From Pelobates cultripes (taxonomy: Eukaryota > Chordata > Amphibia > Anura > Pelobatidae), in NCBI GenBank assembly GCA_933207985.1, contig OW240913.1, positions 271,706,986-271,770,985 on the forward strand: DNA of 64,000 nucleotides, written 5' to 3'. Of this stretch, positions 10,925-25,578 are shown one piece after another; the first letter of the stretch is position 1; each line of letters opens with the position of its first letter. The notes below the pieces were generated by a model, which did not search any database, was not told the DNA's origin, and worked only from the letters and a program-made list of their open reading frames with translations. Both the position numbers and the translations under genes were made by a program.

Positions 10925-12360
10925 TGTATTTTTATACCATCTGCACTATATTTCTCTACCTTCCTTTCGAGTGGCTAAGAAGATTCATCTTGAAGATTCC
11001 CATTATATACTACCCATTTTACCCTATCTGTGGGGAGACATGCCTGAATTTCCATCCATTTAGTGAGTTCTCTACCACCTCCCCCCTACCCCTGTGCTGA
11101 TCATACTGCACTACATTTATCCTCTTTTCCCAGATATTTATTGATATACTGGTTTATTTCTATTCACGTTGTATATTCCTATGATATATACACTTGGGTG
11201 GTTTTCATAATGTATTTTGTTCTCCCTTTTATTTATTTATTTATTTATTTATTTATTTTTGTTCTGTATTGTTGTTGAGTGTTTTAAAGGAACACTTTTC
11301 CTAAAGGGCTTGATATGTTCTTAGTGCATATAGTGACTTCCTTGTTTTTGCACCTTTACAAAATATGTCCAATTACACAATTAACTATACCAGCAACTTT
11401 TCAAAGTTTCACTTTATTTATTTATTTTTTTAAAGGGAGCACAAATTCAAATTTCTGTCACAGTCACGTGACTGCGTGCTAATTAACATAATTATAAATA
11501 AAAATGCATTTTCAAATATAAAACCTAAAAGTTAAAAACGTGTCAGACTTTGTGTTATAAAAACCAAAAATTCTTATTTTATTTTACTTAAAAAAAAAAG
11601 AGAATTAGACAGTAAATTTAGAAAACAAAATGGTGCGTCAGTCCAAGCCATGTGGACATGCAGAGCCAGACTTGCTGTAAACCCTCAGACTTAACTTCAT
11701 CTTCATATTCCAGTAAACAGACTTAACTTCATATTCCTGCATCTCTTCAGTTACTTCAAGGAACCATAAATCAATCTAGACTGGAAGGACTTCAACTCCC
11801 ATCATTCATTAATGAAAGATAAGTTCTCCTATGATTGTATTTACTAATTGGTTCTAGCCACAAGTTACTGGGAAGGATACGGGTTATCCAAAGTCTGCCT
11901 CTGAGACTCTACTTGCTATATCTATGTGAAAAATTATTTGCCAATTACTCAATGATATTAGTTATTACTATTGGAGCCTACTAACTACAACCACTTCACA
12001 TACTAGGATTAGTCATTACCAAATTATTTCTTTATACTAAGAAACTGATACTTTGTACTACAGGAGTCACCTGCTTGGCAACCTTGAATATTGAAATCTT
12101 AAGGACTATACTACTTACTGCTAATTAAGCATTCCTCATTGAAGTCACTTGGACTAGATTGTTTGTTGCTGACTAAGCATTTCCTTATTTTTATAATTGC
12201 TATATTCTTGTTTTGCAGATCTGAAACAAGATTCCAAGCATTCATGCATTATTATTTCAAAACTTATTTTCTGCAAAAGACTGCCAGAGTTAATTTCCTT
12301 TATTTAAATAAATTATATTTTCTTAAGTGACAGTATCAAATTTATTATTCCAAATTTTCT
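10925..12360. other. Non-coding stretch with (TTTA)n
   Basis: A (TTTA)n microsatellite runs 11227-11260. TTAAAGGAACAC at 11284 resembles the terminus of the TTAA-flanked elements described elsewhere, but no partner end is seen. 11696-11745 holds a short duplication of ACTTAACTTCAT-type words. No gene recognised. Confidence 0.45.
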
Positions 12361-12410
12361 CCCGAGAGCATTACACAGACAGTTACTGACATACATTCAC
12401 TGACAGACAC

Positions 12411-12450
<40 letters not shown>

Positions 12451-12705
12451 TCACTGACGACATAATCCGGCTCCCGGCAAACCACACGGTGCAAGAGGGA
12501 GCAGTGCCGGAAGAGCACTGACATCAGTACTCGCTCTCCGTCTGCCTTCATTCTCCCCTCAGAACACAGTACATTTGGGCAGATTAGACGCCTGCTGTCC
12601 GAGTAAGCAGGAAACTACTCTGCCTTAGTGCAGAGCTAGCTGCCTCCTGGTGTACCCCTTGCTTGTGGTGTGCTACCACCTGGGGTACAAGTTGAGAACC
12701 TGTGG
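12361..12705. mobile_element. hAT-like non-autonomous fragment with CA repeat
   Basis: CACTGACAGACAC-type repeats and an (AC)n run at 12412-12446 are followed by a G+C-rich block and the right end GGGGTACAAGTTGAGAACC (12683-12701). Reverse-complemented, GGTTCTCAAC plus a downstream GTACCCCAGG is a familiar hAT-type terminus in vertebrates. It shares layout with the complete element at 29092-29983. The left terminus and target duplication were not found. Confidence 0.4.
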
Positions 12706-13889
12706 TTTAAGGCATATAATTCACTTTGCGTTAATATTTAAGGATTTTATATTCACAAAATGTTTGGAGCTTTAATTGTGGTATCATATTGTACACCACG
12801 ATCTTGCTTAACTTCTCATAATACTTATTCTGTAGTGTATCATAACAGTGTATTGAACAATATCTGACATTCCTAATAAAAATGTATTTTAAAAAAAAAA
12901 GTTCAGTGGTGGGGCCTGACTGCCATACTGTTCAGGCACACTTCATGAGAACTCTGAGAGAAATAGCCATTAATCTCACTTTTTGCTGACTTATTGCATA
13001 CATATATCTGGCTGGCTCTATAACATATATAACACATCTCTTTCATTTCTAAATTTAGAAACTAAATTCAAAGTTAAGGTTTTTTCCCCCCCACTATTTC
13101 CGAATTGAAGTGAATTAAATCCAAAAGGCAAAATTTGGCTAAAATTGCTGTTTTGAAAAAAAGAATTCTAAATCAGTAACATCACGTCTTAGCCTATTCT
13201 TTGCAATTCAGACTTTAATTCACTATAATTTGCTGTTATTGACTAACCCTTAATGTGTTTCAAGGAATTGGCAGCATTCGAATGTCAAAGTCACTTCTAA
13301 AACAGTGTGGGCATTAATATCTACAGATGGTTTGAAATCCATTAACAGCGTTGTGCATTAGTGTGATTTGTTAAAACTGTAAAATTTCTCCAAGTTAGCC
13401 ACGTCTCCAGTTTGGCTATTTAGCCTTAAATTTCAAATTCACTTTGATTTAACTTTGAAATCCTGAGAATTCTTCCTTAGACTTCGGCTTAGTAAGCTTT
13501 CCAAATGATTCAATACTGTGATTAAAAACTTTCCAAATGATTTAACTAAACAAGTCACCAAGAAATCTATGGGAATTATTGTAGATAAATCATTTCAAAA
13601 GTGTTTTTTTTGTTTTGTTTTTTTATAAGAGATTGGATTAATTTCTGATTCTAACAGAAAAATTATCATAAGGCCTCATATTAATGTTTTCAGATAAACT
13701 TTTCAAATGATGTAATATTTTTCGATACGATTGGGTGACTGCCAACTGAGTATTACTGCACCTTAAATTAAGGTTTTTTTATGCTCTTTTTCTGGCTGTT
13801 CTCATACCTGAGGAGCATTCTGCTACATATTGATACATCTCAAGCCTGAATCCTGCAGACACAGCCCATGCAAGGTTTCCCTGCGGCCT
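12706..13889. other. Non-coding stretch
   Basis: A+T-rich sequence with an A-run ending near 12900. No gene, terminal repeat or RNA feature recognised. Confidence 0.5.
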
Positions 13890-14985
13890 GTAGTTTCAGT
13901 CAGGGACGTGTAGGCGGCCAATCCTAGACCTCGACTATAAGCCTGTTGATCCAGAGCACTGTTCCCCCCTTTGGACCAGTGGGGGATATCCCGGTCCCCA
14001 CTGGTGTACTGTAGTGGTCACCCTTCCAAAACCACAAGCTAATGGGAGGTCTGGTGGACCGAGGCCTAACAACTAAAATGGCCAGCCTGCTGGGGCAAGC
14101 AGACACAGACATCTCACCTTGCTCACTACCACACATGAGCATATTTCTCCTGGCCTTCAATTGCCCTTGTGAGCTATTCTGGACAAAGCTTCAGGCTGGG
14201 AGACTTGCCTCCAATCCAGCTGGCCAGACCGCTGCCTTCCAAAGCCGTCCTGCTACCCATCGACTCAAGCTTACACGGATCTAATCTGGCATTACCCAGA
14301 GGGACACTGCACAAGTGACGGCATAAGCAGCCAGCATGGAGGTCACACTTCCCTCACCACTTTGATCCTTCTGTTCGATGCAACTCGTTTCCTCCATGGC
14401 GAAACAAGCCTCATTGCTCATGGCACAACCTGTCTGCACCAAGCCCCATCTCATCTCACCACAGGGCACGCAACACTGAGGAACCGCAACAACGAATCTC
14501 AGCTCCCATCTTGGATACAATCCCTCCGGACTGTTTGGTGATCTGGCTCAGCTGGAGAGCCCTACTTGGATGGGCAGAAGGCGGTGACAGTCAGAACTTA
14601 CCAGCTCTTGGCGTTGGCTGAATGGACAGTGTGCCTTACCTCCTGGCTTAAATTAGTCTCTCTCTCAATCTGAGCTGTAACATAGCTTTTATGCCCTATT
14701 TTTGGCACATTAACTACATGGCTACTCAAGGCTACTTAACTTACCCAGTGGTATTTTCTCTTACATTATGTTACCTATCATGGCCCTGTTCTATAATTAT
14801 GCTTCTTTTCTTGTTGTATTTCCCCATAGCACAGGGCTTTTACTGTCTTTCCTACTTCCATATGAAAATAGTGCAGTCTTTCCTTGACATTTAAAGCAAA
14901 GCTTACATTTTCATGTATTATTTCACTTATTGTGTATTAGAGCTTGTCTGTAACACTATGCACTGCGCAAAATAAAGTATTTAAC
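13890..14985 (+). repeat. G+C-richer block ending in AATAAA, possible LINE-derived fragment
   Basis: Composition switches abruptly from A+T-rich flanks to a balanced block (13890-14640) and then a T-rich tail ending in GCAAAATAAAGTATTTAAC (about 14968). Short frames on both strands (13924-14160 minus, 14042-14284 plus, 14281-14520 minus) have no domain. The layout resembles an L1 5' region joined to a polyadenylated tail, but I cannot name a family. Confidence 0.3.
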
Positions 14986-16240
14986 AAATATATATTTTTT
15001 TCAATCTATTTTTTCAAAACATGAAAATATCAAAATATATATCATATCTAAAAAATAAATCAATACAATAAAATTGAAATATTTTTCATAAAATTTAAAA
15101 GTTTATCCAAAATATATGAAATGACTTTAAAAATCTATCCAACAATATTAAATTGAGCCCTATCATTGAAATTATGTTTAGATTGAGCCTTCAGATCATT
15201 GTCATTTTATTTCTATGATCTTCTGGAGCAAAAAAAGGAAAATAATAAAAATCATAATGAATAATAAAATACAGTATTTATTAATATGTAACCAATGTCT
15301 GTGAACTGAAAAAAAAATTTAAATTATTTCTCTAGTGAAATTGTATAAAATTCATAAATCATCTTCAATTGCTCTGGAAAAATAGCTAAAACGCTTATTA
15401 AAATTTAAATAAACGTTGTTTCTTTAAGTAAATAGTGACAAATAACAATGTTTATTTACATTTTTTAAAATTCAATTCACAGGAAAAAATAAAATAAAAA
15501 AAATATATAAAGTTTTGATTTAATACCATCCTAGTCACAATATTGCACAATTCCTCACAATGAAAGTGCAAACAATTTGTGATCACATAAAATAATGCTA
15601 ATGTTTTACTAGAACAGATTCAGTGTCTAGGAAAGAGCATTAAGCACGTTAGTGTAATTAAAATATTAAATATTTTCATATAAATGCTTCCTTGCAAAAT
15701 GCTCACAATAGTGAGAGCAAATTATGTTAATTGCAATCAAGTGCAATGCAAACAGACTGTATAGATTACGAACAGTGCATGATGTAAAATTGATTTTGCA
15801 ACTGTGACCCTGAACTTGATTTTTGTATTTGTCCTCACATATTTTAATTAAAAGAGCATGCTAGTAGTAGTAGTAATAAAAAAATGTAAGTCCTCTGTGT
15901 TTCTTAATAACTTTAGATTAAGAAGCTTACTTCAAAACAAAAGTTTTCCTCTTAATCACAATCATCAGTTAATTTACCTGTAATCCAGCCCAGAATCAAA
16001 CCCCTCACTACAGCCAGATCTACTCTCACTAAAATCATAAAGACTGACTTTTGCTTAATCAAATGCTTCTCAAGGAGAAGCATTGCAGACATACAACACA
16101 GGCACAGCAATCACCTCAGTACACCAGTTTATTGCTTTTCTATGAGACGCACTGAAATTTTAACACCGTCGATGTCAGAAATAAATTTGGTCTTATACAC
16201 ATGACGTTGTCCAAGTGGATCATCTACTGCTGCTGTTAAA
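14986..16240. other. Very A+T-rich stretch
   Basis: Dense runs of A, T, ATA and AAAT words with almost no C+G between about 14990 and 15700. No gene recognised. The composition alone makes open frames uninformative. Confidence 0.55.
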
Positions 16241-16875
16241 GAAGAGTGGTAGCCCCCTTAAAGGTACAACTACCTGTACACCAGGAACCAGGTCTGGGCT
16301 CCTTAAAAGGTGAGAAGTCAATTGTCTGCTGCACTTATCACTTTCTACCTTGGATTTACTACACTAGGAGCCACGCTGTCTCCATCTCTCTCCCCCCTTT
16401 CTTTTTTTTGCATATGGAAACCTTTAAAGAGGGTCAGTGTCACCAGAGTACACACAAGCTGTTGTGATCTGAGCCTGTCAGATTTGGCTCTTTTCCATGT
16501 GAGTGTGCCCATTGTGACTTTATATTTCTCGTACTATTCACTATTGTACTACACTATATATGCTTTTTTATTTTTCAGCTTTGCACTGCTACGTTAACCC
16601 TTAAAGGTGAGTGTTTATTTTGTTTTGCGCTCCACAACTACAACTAGTGGTGAAACGTATATTTTATCACATAGGCTGTATTATTTTTATATACAGTCAG
16701 TGTTCATAAAGTTTTTTTTGGTTTCTTTGGATCTTCTTTCTCAGCTCCACCGTCTTAAAGTTTCTAAGACAGTGGAACCTGGACATCTGCACATTTCCCC
16801 TCCCCAGGGTTTGCATAGAATTACAGCTGTGGTTCCTCCTGACCTTAATATATATATGGTAGGCAAATAAAAGAA
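16241..16875 (+). repeat. Unclassified transcript-like or retroposon-like block
   Basis: Contains CCACCGTCTTA/TAAGACAGTGG as an 11-bp hairpin with one mismatch (16747-16757 with 16765-16775), a GTGGTGAAACG word near 16650, and a stop-rich end with AAATAAAAG near 16866. Open frames of 73-95 codons are serine, leucine and phenylalanine rich without motifs. It looks like a dispersed repeat rather than a gene; family unknown. Confidence 0.25.
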
Positions 16876-19800
16876 AGCCTTTAGCCTAACTAATTTTCAG
16901 CCAGATAGTTTAGCACGTTTGTTTTTTTTTGCACAGGTTTTTTTTTTTTTAGATTTTAAAGTCACTTGCCGAAGCAACAGGTGCCCAGGCAACCTGGAAA
17001 AGTCACCAATAAGCACCCAGACATGCTCAGAAAGAACCTGTCAAGGAAACTGTCCCTTGCTCGCAAATAAGTGACTAGGAAGCCCTGGAAGATGGCCCTC
17101 ACTTGCCAATAAATTGTCCCATTGCCAGCCGATGCTTCCCTGTTTCAACGTACCCATGACGTCCTGAAGGCGAGTCCTCAAGGGCTGTAACTCACACAGC
17201 GTCTGAAATGCTGCTCCCTGGTGTCTGACTCTGGCATCCACCATCTGTGCCGTATAGAGTAGCTCTGTTTGCCAGCAGATTCCCAGGCTCAATAGGAAAA
17301 TGGCCCCTGCTCACCAATACATACAAAGGCACCCCAGTAAAGGGGCCACTGTTTGCCAATGTAGGCAAATTATGTTTAAATATCTACTATTGCCTACTGC
17401 ATATACACTAAATAAATTTAGGGTAAGGTTTACTCAAGAAGTTAACACTTTTGTATTTAAAAATAAAAGGATCATACTTTATCAAGTATTTGTCATATAG
17501 TTACTAGGGATCTTGGGTACTAGATATCTAATATATTTATTGTAATCATTTCCATTCATGTTGTATGTAAATTTTTTTGCTACTCTGTTTACTTGTGCAA
17601 TTCACTCTTTTTACAGCTAACCCCAAAAAATCCAAGGAGGATGCTTTGTTTCTAAGTAGCTAGACTTGTTAAAGGAGTGGAACGCATATTGGCCAGTTGA
17701 ACACACACATGGTTCAAGACGGAACCTGGGATAGTAGAGACTACTGAAATCAGCCAAAGGAGAGCAGGTGTGGTGATTCTAAGACACTTGGTAAACCACA
17801 GATATCCACTATTAGCCACCCAGTAAACTACAAAGTCACAGAATTTAGCTCACAGATCACCTCAAAATCAGTAAAACATTGAAACTTTAAATGAAGTGCT
17901 CTGTCTTCGTTTAAAGACTAATCTCACAAAATGTCTTGCAAAAACATTCAGAGAAATATTTCTCTTGGATATAAAGGCTGGTTACATAGAACGTATAAGT
18001 TGGCCGGGTTTAAGGCAATAAAGTAAGGCAGCAGTCCGAAAAAGACAGAGAAGAGTAAACTGTTGATAAATCAAACCAAGATTAAGATAGCAGTGGTACA
18101 TGTAGTCAGGAAATAGGTCAGAGACAAAATACCAAAGGACACTAAGATACTGAATGCACCATCGAACGTACGACAGGGCAAAGTACTGTTTGTAGAGAGG
18201 GTATAAAATGACCTGCAACCTACATCATTTCTTCCCTTTATCCATATTTTCCTTTCTTCCTTTCCATTGGTCTCTTCCTCTATATGGTTTTCTATCCGTC
18301 CCCCAATAAACTTTCTTCCATCAGTCTTGTTCCTCGACATAAACTAGCTTAAACACATCCAGTAGCCCTCTCTAAAGCTCTTCTCACCCTTTATCAGGAT
18401 GGGATAATATTTGCTAGTGATGCAAAACAAGGTTGATTTAACTAATAAATAAATGAAAAAAGAGCAACATTCAGATTATTCCACAAGGATGATGTACCCA
18501 GTTGGCCAGTCTTACTTGGACAACAGATATGATAACTCAGAACCTAGCCCGTCAGATAAATAACATGTATGCGGCGCTGCTAATAATGTGTTCACTCAGT
18601 AAGTATACTCTTTCTTTTTTGTTTCTCCTTTTTTTAACATCAGAAATTGGTATTTAATTTGTGTTTTCTTAGTCTTTAAGAGCGTTGATGTCAAATCCCA
18701 AATCATCATTTGTTTTTTCTAATTCCATGATATCTTTAAGTATTGTGCAGTACTCGATAACATTTTACCATTCCTGGGGAATTTTATTTTAACTGAAATA
18801 AACTTCATATCTTGGGAAATTCTCCAACAATAATTCCGTACCATGTGCTTACTATATTTAATTATGCAAAAGACAGTCTCTCATTTATACAACCAACCAG
18901 GTAAACCAATTACACTATTGGACACTGTCAGTGGGGAGATTATATATATATATATATTTTTTTTTTTTATTTAAATTATTATTTTCTTTCTATTTATTTA
19001 AAGGGGGAGAACCGTCTAGGTCACCACTGTAAAAATCACCATTCACCCAGGGATTCCATATGCTATGATACACCTCAAGATTACCAAGGCAAGTATATAC
19101 CACTTTTTCCATCAGACTTTGATAATTCACCTGAGTTTGGATCTCAGTCCAAAAAGGGATTATAGATGTATACTTTCTTTTAAAAAAAAAAAGGAAATAT
19201 AACCAGTTTTCGAATTCAACCCATTACCGAATGTAACATTTTAAACGCCTATCTTTCCTGAATAGATACAGGGAGGTTGAAGTCTCAAGTATTTACAATT
19301 TATAAAAGGACTGCTATGAAAAAATATGGTTTTGAGATCAAAAGTTATTTTCTTTTCATTGTTGTTATAGAACTATCGAAAGCATAGAAACATATTATTG
19401 CAGTCCCACCCAATTACCGCTTTCAGATGAGCCATGTGAACGCAAGTTGGAGAACTGCCTTTACAAAGGGACATTATTTCAGTCTGAAGACGTGACTCCT
19501 ATTTAAAACATAATCCTGATTACCCTCTTAGTCAATTATTTTGTAACATCCAGAGATAGAATAGGGCAGAAGATAGTTCAATCTTCACAGCTGCTTGTTC
19601 TGCACAATAGAACGGGAGTTAAAAGCCCAAGCTGCTTATAGACTTTGAGTTCTTGTAGTGAAGTACCCTCTCCAAACAGTTTCCTGGCTATACCCACTAA
19701 TGTACTCACAATGGAAACATCCAATGGGAACCTCTAAAAAATGATGCTGTACAACAAATTAAAATTAAATTGTCTCTAGATTTGAAATGGAGGAAGTAAC

Positions 19801-20069
19801 TTGTTGTAGTTTAAATTATCAAGGTGTTTTAATAGTTTTTTTAAATTTTATTTAAAAAAAAAGTGAATGTTTCCTCTAAATGTTTTTTTTTTTTTTAAAC
19901 TTAACCATAGATTCTCCAGCTACCAAGATTTACAAAGATTCGTGTTCTGATTACTGTTACGTGAAAATGAATAATACGATTCACACATAGATGTTAAAAT
20001 CTATAAATAAACTTTCAAAATCTGTTCAATTAAATACATGATTACAAACAGTACTAAGATGGAAAACCA
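16876..20069. other. Non-coding stretch
   Basis: An (AT)n/T tract lies at about 18943-18970 and pyrimidine-rich sequence at 18230-18310. Open frames at 17041-17292 and 18071-18340 (minus) show nothing recognisable. No gene supported. Confidence 0.45.
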
Positions 20070-20304
20070 TTAACCGTTATGGACCAAGGTTTTTATTTAG
20101 CATGTCTGAGTGTTAAGGACCATAGTTATTTTCACCATTTTTATTATTTACTGCACCTGCACACATTACTATACTATTTTTAAACAGCAGGCGGGGTTCC
20201 TTCTTTTCTGGAGCATTGCCTGATGGTCTATGATACTATCTATAGATGTTACAACTTTGCACTTCATGATGGCATAGACCATTGTGCAGTCTTTAAGGGG
20301 TTAA
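20070..20304. mobile_element. TTAA-flanked miniature inverted-repeat element
   Basis: Begins TTAACCGTTATGGACCAAGG and ends CTTTAAGGGGTTAA. The ends are imperfect inverted repeats with TTAA at both boundaries, like the short element at 32470-32549 (TTAACCCCTTAAGGAC). No coding capacity. Confidence 0.55.
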
Positions 20305-20639
20305 ATACACAGGCCATGTTATTTTAATCGTTGGACACGTTAAACGAGTAACCCAGAAAAGACTAAGTTGTGTAAATAAGTCCCAACAGAACAAAGTCAG
20401 ACACTTAAAACATATTTGTCTCAAAATCAAAAAAAAAAATCAACAAAAGCAAGACAAACTACAACAGGAAAGAACCACCCTATAAACAAAAAGAAAATAT
20501 GAAATAAAAAATGTATGAAATCTATAAATGCACACAAAAATACCGCTCCACAGTACTATTACTACTCTTATTTATAGAAAGACATAAACTAGTAAAGCAA
20601 GAAACAGGGAATATGAGAACTCTGAGACTGGGCAAAAGC

Positions 20640-21450
20640 TCAGAGAAAACTAGCAAGCCCTTCGGTTAATCTCTGCTCCGCTCTCTTGTGCCATTAAAAA
20701 GAGAACCTATACAATTTGCATATCAGACTGACCCAACCCCTAAATTCCCTCAGTACGAGAGATACATCAGCCCTGGATGATCGTCTCAGCCTTCTTTGGG
20801 CCTTGTTAGCGAGGTGTAGCTGAAATAAAATATATAGAGAGAGAGTAGATAAAAATATATAGTGTAGTATTTTATTATCAATAACAGCAAGACACAAAAT
20901 AATAACACTCACAAACATATAAGCACACGTAAAGGACGGCGTGTAAAATCGCTTTTGTAATTCCCAGTGTAAGCTTCGGTACAGTATACCAACCTTAAGT
21001 CTGAGCATCCAGGGTCCGTCCAGTAGTGACCACAGATGGTATCCGCCTCAGTCTTTCCTTGCAGACCTCTTCGGTTTGTCCTTTTATTTGATACACTGCT
21101 GAAAAAAAGTTGCACTCCTATGCATTTCGTCTGCCACTATTGCAGACAATTTCCAGATCAACTTCAAGAAGCCTGCAGCAAAAATCCCGAAACGCGTTAG
21201 GCACATTTTTTGTGTTTTGTGTACATGAATTGTGCATCATCGAACACCAACAGTGAATGGAGCCCAGCAAACTAGACTTCCAGTTGAGTTAACTTGTCCC
21301 TCCTTATAGGTGGATGACAAATAGATTATTGTGAATTTCTTAGCTGAGCCATCCGTTGCTTTTCAATTCAGTTTTCTTTTTGGTATTTGATAATTTATAT
21401 TGGACCATGGTATTCTCTCTCTATGTATTAATTGCACAATAAATAAATAA
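20640..21450. repeat. Retroelement-like block with opposed hammerhead-like motifs
   Basis: On the minus strand, a hammerhead-like motif (20782-20811) is followed by GGGTCAGTCTGATATGC (about 20718-20736), a word pair also found after the hammerhead-like motif at 60744 on the plus strand, so both belong to one repeat family. On the plus strand about 350 bases away, GAAACGCG at 21189-21196 follows CTTCAAGAAGCC, a weaker second motif. AATAAA words occur near 21440. Boundaries are approximate. Confidence 0.35.
20782..20811 (-). ncRNA. Hammerhead-like motif (degenerate)
   Basis: Minus strand: CTAACAA (4 of 7 to the core), stem II GGCC-CAAAGAA-GGCT (one G-U pair), then GAGAC for GAAAC. The stem II and loop are nearly identical to those at 60758-60772, showing common descent. 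Not expected to be active. Confidence 0.3.
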
Positions 21451-23904
21451 ATAAGGAATTGTTCTATACTCCTCTCCACTCTAATTTACTGGATGAGTCC
21501 ATTTAAATGGGTTAGTAGACTGACCAGGTTTGTTATAAAGATGTATAGAATAATTTGGTACGTAATAGATAGAGTTAAGTGTAGGCTCAGTGCAGCACAT
21601 GAGTAAGAAGCAATGGCTCCTTTTTGCCTACCATAAATCTTACTGAAATCATTATCATTATATTTTAGTTCTTAGAAAAAAAAATGTTGTATGGTTATTA
21701 TTACTCATCCTAATGCAGTACTAAGTTGAACTGTGTATGTGATCTGACTGTAATGTATACAGGTCATCTGATGACATCACAAATATGGAACAGTCAGTCA
21801 GTTACATCATAAAGATCCCATCTCTGCACCAGATGCTGGATTGTGGCGATGAAGAAGAAATTTGAAGCTGCATGTTAATGGTCAACTGAAGATAGGGCTG
21901 CAATGTTTGATATACATGGGACAACCCAGAGAAAGAAAGAGATATGGGCAGAATTGTAGCAGGCAAGTCAAAGGAAGATAACCGTGTCTAAAAGTGTGCA
22001 AACATAACATGGTAAAAAAACAAAACTCTGAAAAGAAACAAAACAAGAAAATTAATCAGAATAAAGAAAAAAATAAAGGGAAATGTGATAAGGGAAAAAG
22101 ACTGAAAATGAAGAGAAAACAATGTGAAATGTAGTCCGTATGTGCTGACAAAAGTACAGGTAACATATTTTTTTTCTAGCTGTTTAGGAATTTTGTTTAT
22201 AAAACATTGTTGGTTTACCATTATTGTTAAAGGGCCTTAAAGCAGCACTGTCATATTTTATTTGTACTTAATTTCTGTTTTCCTTTCCTTATGCCCCCTT
22301 TCTCTTAGTCATTATACTGTGCCCATTGGCATTTACCTTTATTTATATATCTTTTTCATAATATTTGCTGTTTGCCCTTCTGTAGGATTATTTTGACTGT
22401 CGATCTTGAGTAAAATAGTTTAGCAACTGAAATGAAACTTTGCTTAGGCTCATCATTTGCCCATTGCAAAAAAAAAAAAAAAATCACAGTCCAGATAAGA
22501 AAAAGTAAAAAAAAATGTTAAGTTTGGTGAAGCTAAAGAAGCAAAAAGAAGGAGCAAGAAATGGACAAAAACTGAATAATTTTACTATTGTGCTGTGATT
22601 GATTGGGTATAAGCCCTAATAAACCCTAAAATGTAGTGTATGTAAAGGGGGATAGAGTCTTCCCTTTGCAAATGGACACACAACCCCCCAAAAACCCACT
22701 TTCAATCATAGGTGTTGACAGCACATCTAATTTGGGCATGCATCTTTTTAAAAAATTTTTTTTTTTTATAAATGGAGTTTATTTATTGAAACTTCAATTA
22801 TCATAAAGTTAATTTCTATTGATCAAATAAACTAAAACAAACCTAAACTATTTTTAAATCACCCGCTGTACAATGGTACTTAAGCATCAAACCTTTTTTA
22901 AATCTAGCAATAATTATAATTTACAAATATAAATAATATTTTATCATCCCTTCATCTTCAACCAGATTATAATGACCTTTTAAATTTGGCACAAAAGCTG
23001 AAGACCCAAAATGGGGGATTGTTTGGGCAACTGTATCAGTGTGAGCCTGGGCACACCTGGGCACACTTGGCACATTCCTTGTGCTCGCCAAGGTCTCTGA
23101 CATGCATCCAGACCACTTAACTCAACCATTAAGACGAATTCTGATCGTTACTGTGTCAGCAATATATCATCTGTCACCTTATATTTGTTCTACTGTTTCA
23201 AGCTGCTCTTAGGACCTGTATAATGATGTGCCTCATAATATTAATGGTACTGTGTTTTGATTGTTGGTGTGCATTAACCCCTTAGTAAGGAGTGAAAGAT
23301 TTTTTATTTTTTTTTGCGCTGTGGTAATATTGCATCCCACGGCACAGTGTTTGCTTGGTGTTTGAAAACCCTTATTGCACTTTCTGGAGAAAAGACCAAC
23401 CTCTTCTACAAATCTAGTGCAGAGTTGATGCATTTTTAGTACAAGGGTTTGACCTACATATGGCATGTAGTCCATTTATTTTCTTAAAAAATCCACAAGC
23501 CTAGAGATACAAAAAGAAAGAAAGACCTGTTTTCTGCTTAGTTATTAAGTAGTAAAGTGTATAATTGTAGAAAGAACCTCTCTACCCATTGGACTTGTTT
23601 GTGGAATTCCTGCAAACAATTCTTCCATTGACTTTGCATTATGACGGGATGGAATTTAGGCTACTCAAAAATCACAGTAGTTGCTTGCTAACACCACTTT
23701 TTCTTTTTCTTGACTTATACAAGGTAAAGTTAATTTGCTCTAATTGCTTCATTTTTTGGCACTGAACAAGGTTTACAGAGGTTTGTTGTCTGTTTTAGCT
23801 TCACTTGAAGATGTCATTGTTTGCAGCCTTTTATACTGCCTAGCAAACTACTGAAAACCATACTGTACCTGTGTTTTTTTCTGTTGATGGTGATATAGTC
23901 TGTA
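21451..23904. other. Non-coding stretch
   Basis: TTAAAGGGCC at 22227 and TTAAAGCAGCACTGTCAT at 22237 resemble termini of TTAA-targeting miniature elements, but the opposite ends are not evident. An A-run is at about 22469-22483 and a T-run near 22757. No gene recognised. Confidence 0.4.
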
Positions 23905-24127
23905 CAGTGAGGGTAAAAAAAGCATTTGATCCCCTGCTGATTTTGAGCCGCTGACAAAGAAATGATCAGTCTATAATTGTAATGGTAGATGTATTTTAAA
24001 AGTGAGAGGCCGAATAACAAACAAAAAATCCAGAAAAACGCATGTCAAAAAAGTTATAAATTGATTTGCATGTCAATGAGTGAAATAAGTATTTGATCCC
24101 CTATCAATCAGGAAGATTTCTGATCCC

Positions 24128-24205
24128 AGGTGTCTTTTATACAAGTTACGAGCTGAGATTAGGAGCACTCTCTTAATCTCAGCTCGTTACCTGTATAAGA
24201 CACCT
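24128..24205. repeat. Imperfect palindrome inside the Tc1 left end
   Basis: AGGTGTCTTTTATACAAGTT and onward pairs with its inverted copy ending at 24205 (AGACACCT), with the CGAGCTGAGATTA arms also complementary. The arms are about 35 bp around a short centre. Such internal hairpins recur in this Tc1 type, but the function is unknown. Confidence 0.8.
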
Positions 24206-24256
24206 GTCAACAGAAGCAATCAATTAATCAATCAATCAGATTCCAGACTTTCCACC

Positions 24257-25263
<1,007 letters not shown>

Positions 25264-25444
25264 GTCGAAGGGGTCAAATACTTATTTCACTCACTTACAT
25301 GAAAAATCAATTTATAACTTTTTTGAAATGCGTATTTCTGGATTTTTTTTTTATTATTCTGTCCCTCAGTGTTAAAATACACCTACCATTACAATTATAG
25401 ACTGATCATTTCTTTGTCAGTGGGCAAACGTTCAAAATCTGCAG

Positions 25445-25578
25445 GTGTTTAAGCATGCGTGGGCATAAGGCTATCCTAGGTATAAGATAAGGCCAGGGAC
25501 TAATGAGAGTATTTAAAAAATTGGGCAGAATAGATGGGCCAAATGGTTGTTACCTGCCGTCACATTCTATGTTTCTAA
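25445..25578 (+). repeat. SINE-like dispersed repeat fragment
   Basis: GATAAGGCCAGGGACTAATG and GATGGGCCAAATGGTTGTTA then TGCCGTCACATTCTATG form a module I recognise as widely dispersed in frog DNA. It replaces the outer end of the Tc1 right repeat, so its arrival or a later deletion truncated the transposon. Class not certain. Confidence 0.5.

Noticed and set aside
16640..16660. GTGGTGAAACG as a hammerhead core
   Set aside because: A CCAC/GTGG stem can be drawn, but nothing resembles CUGAUGA upstream.
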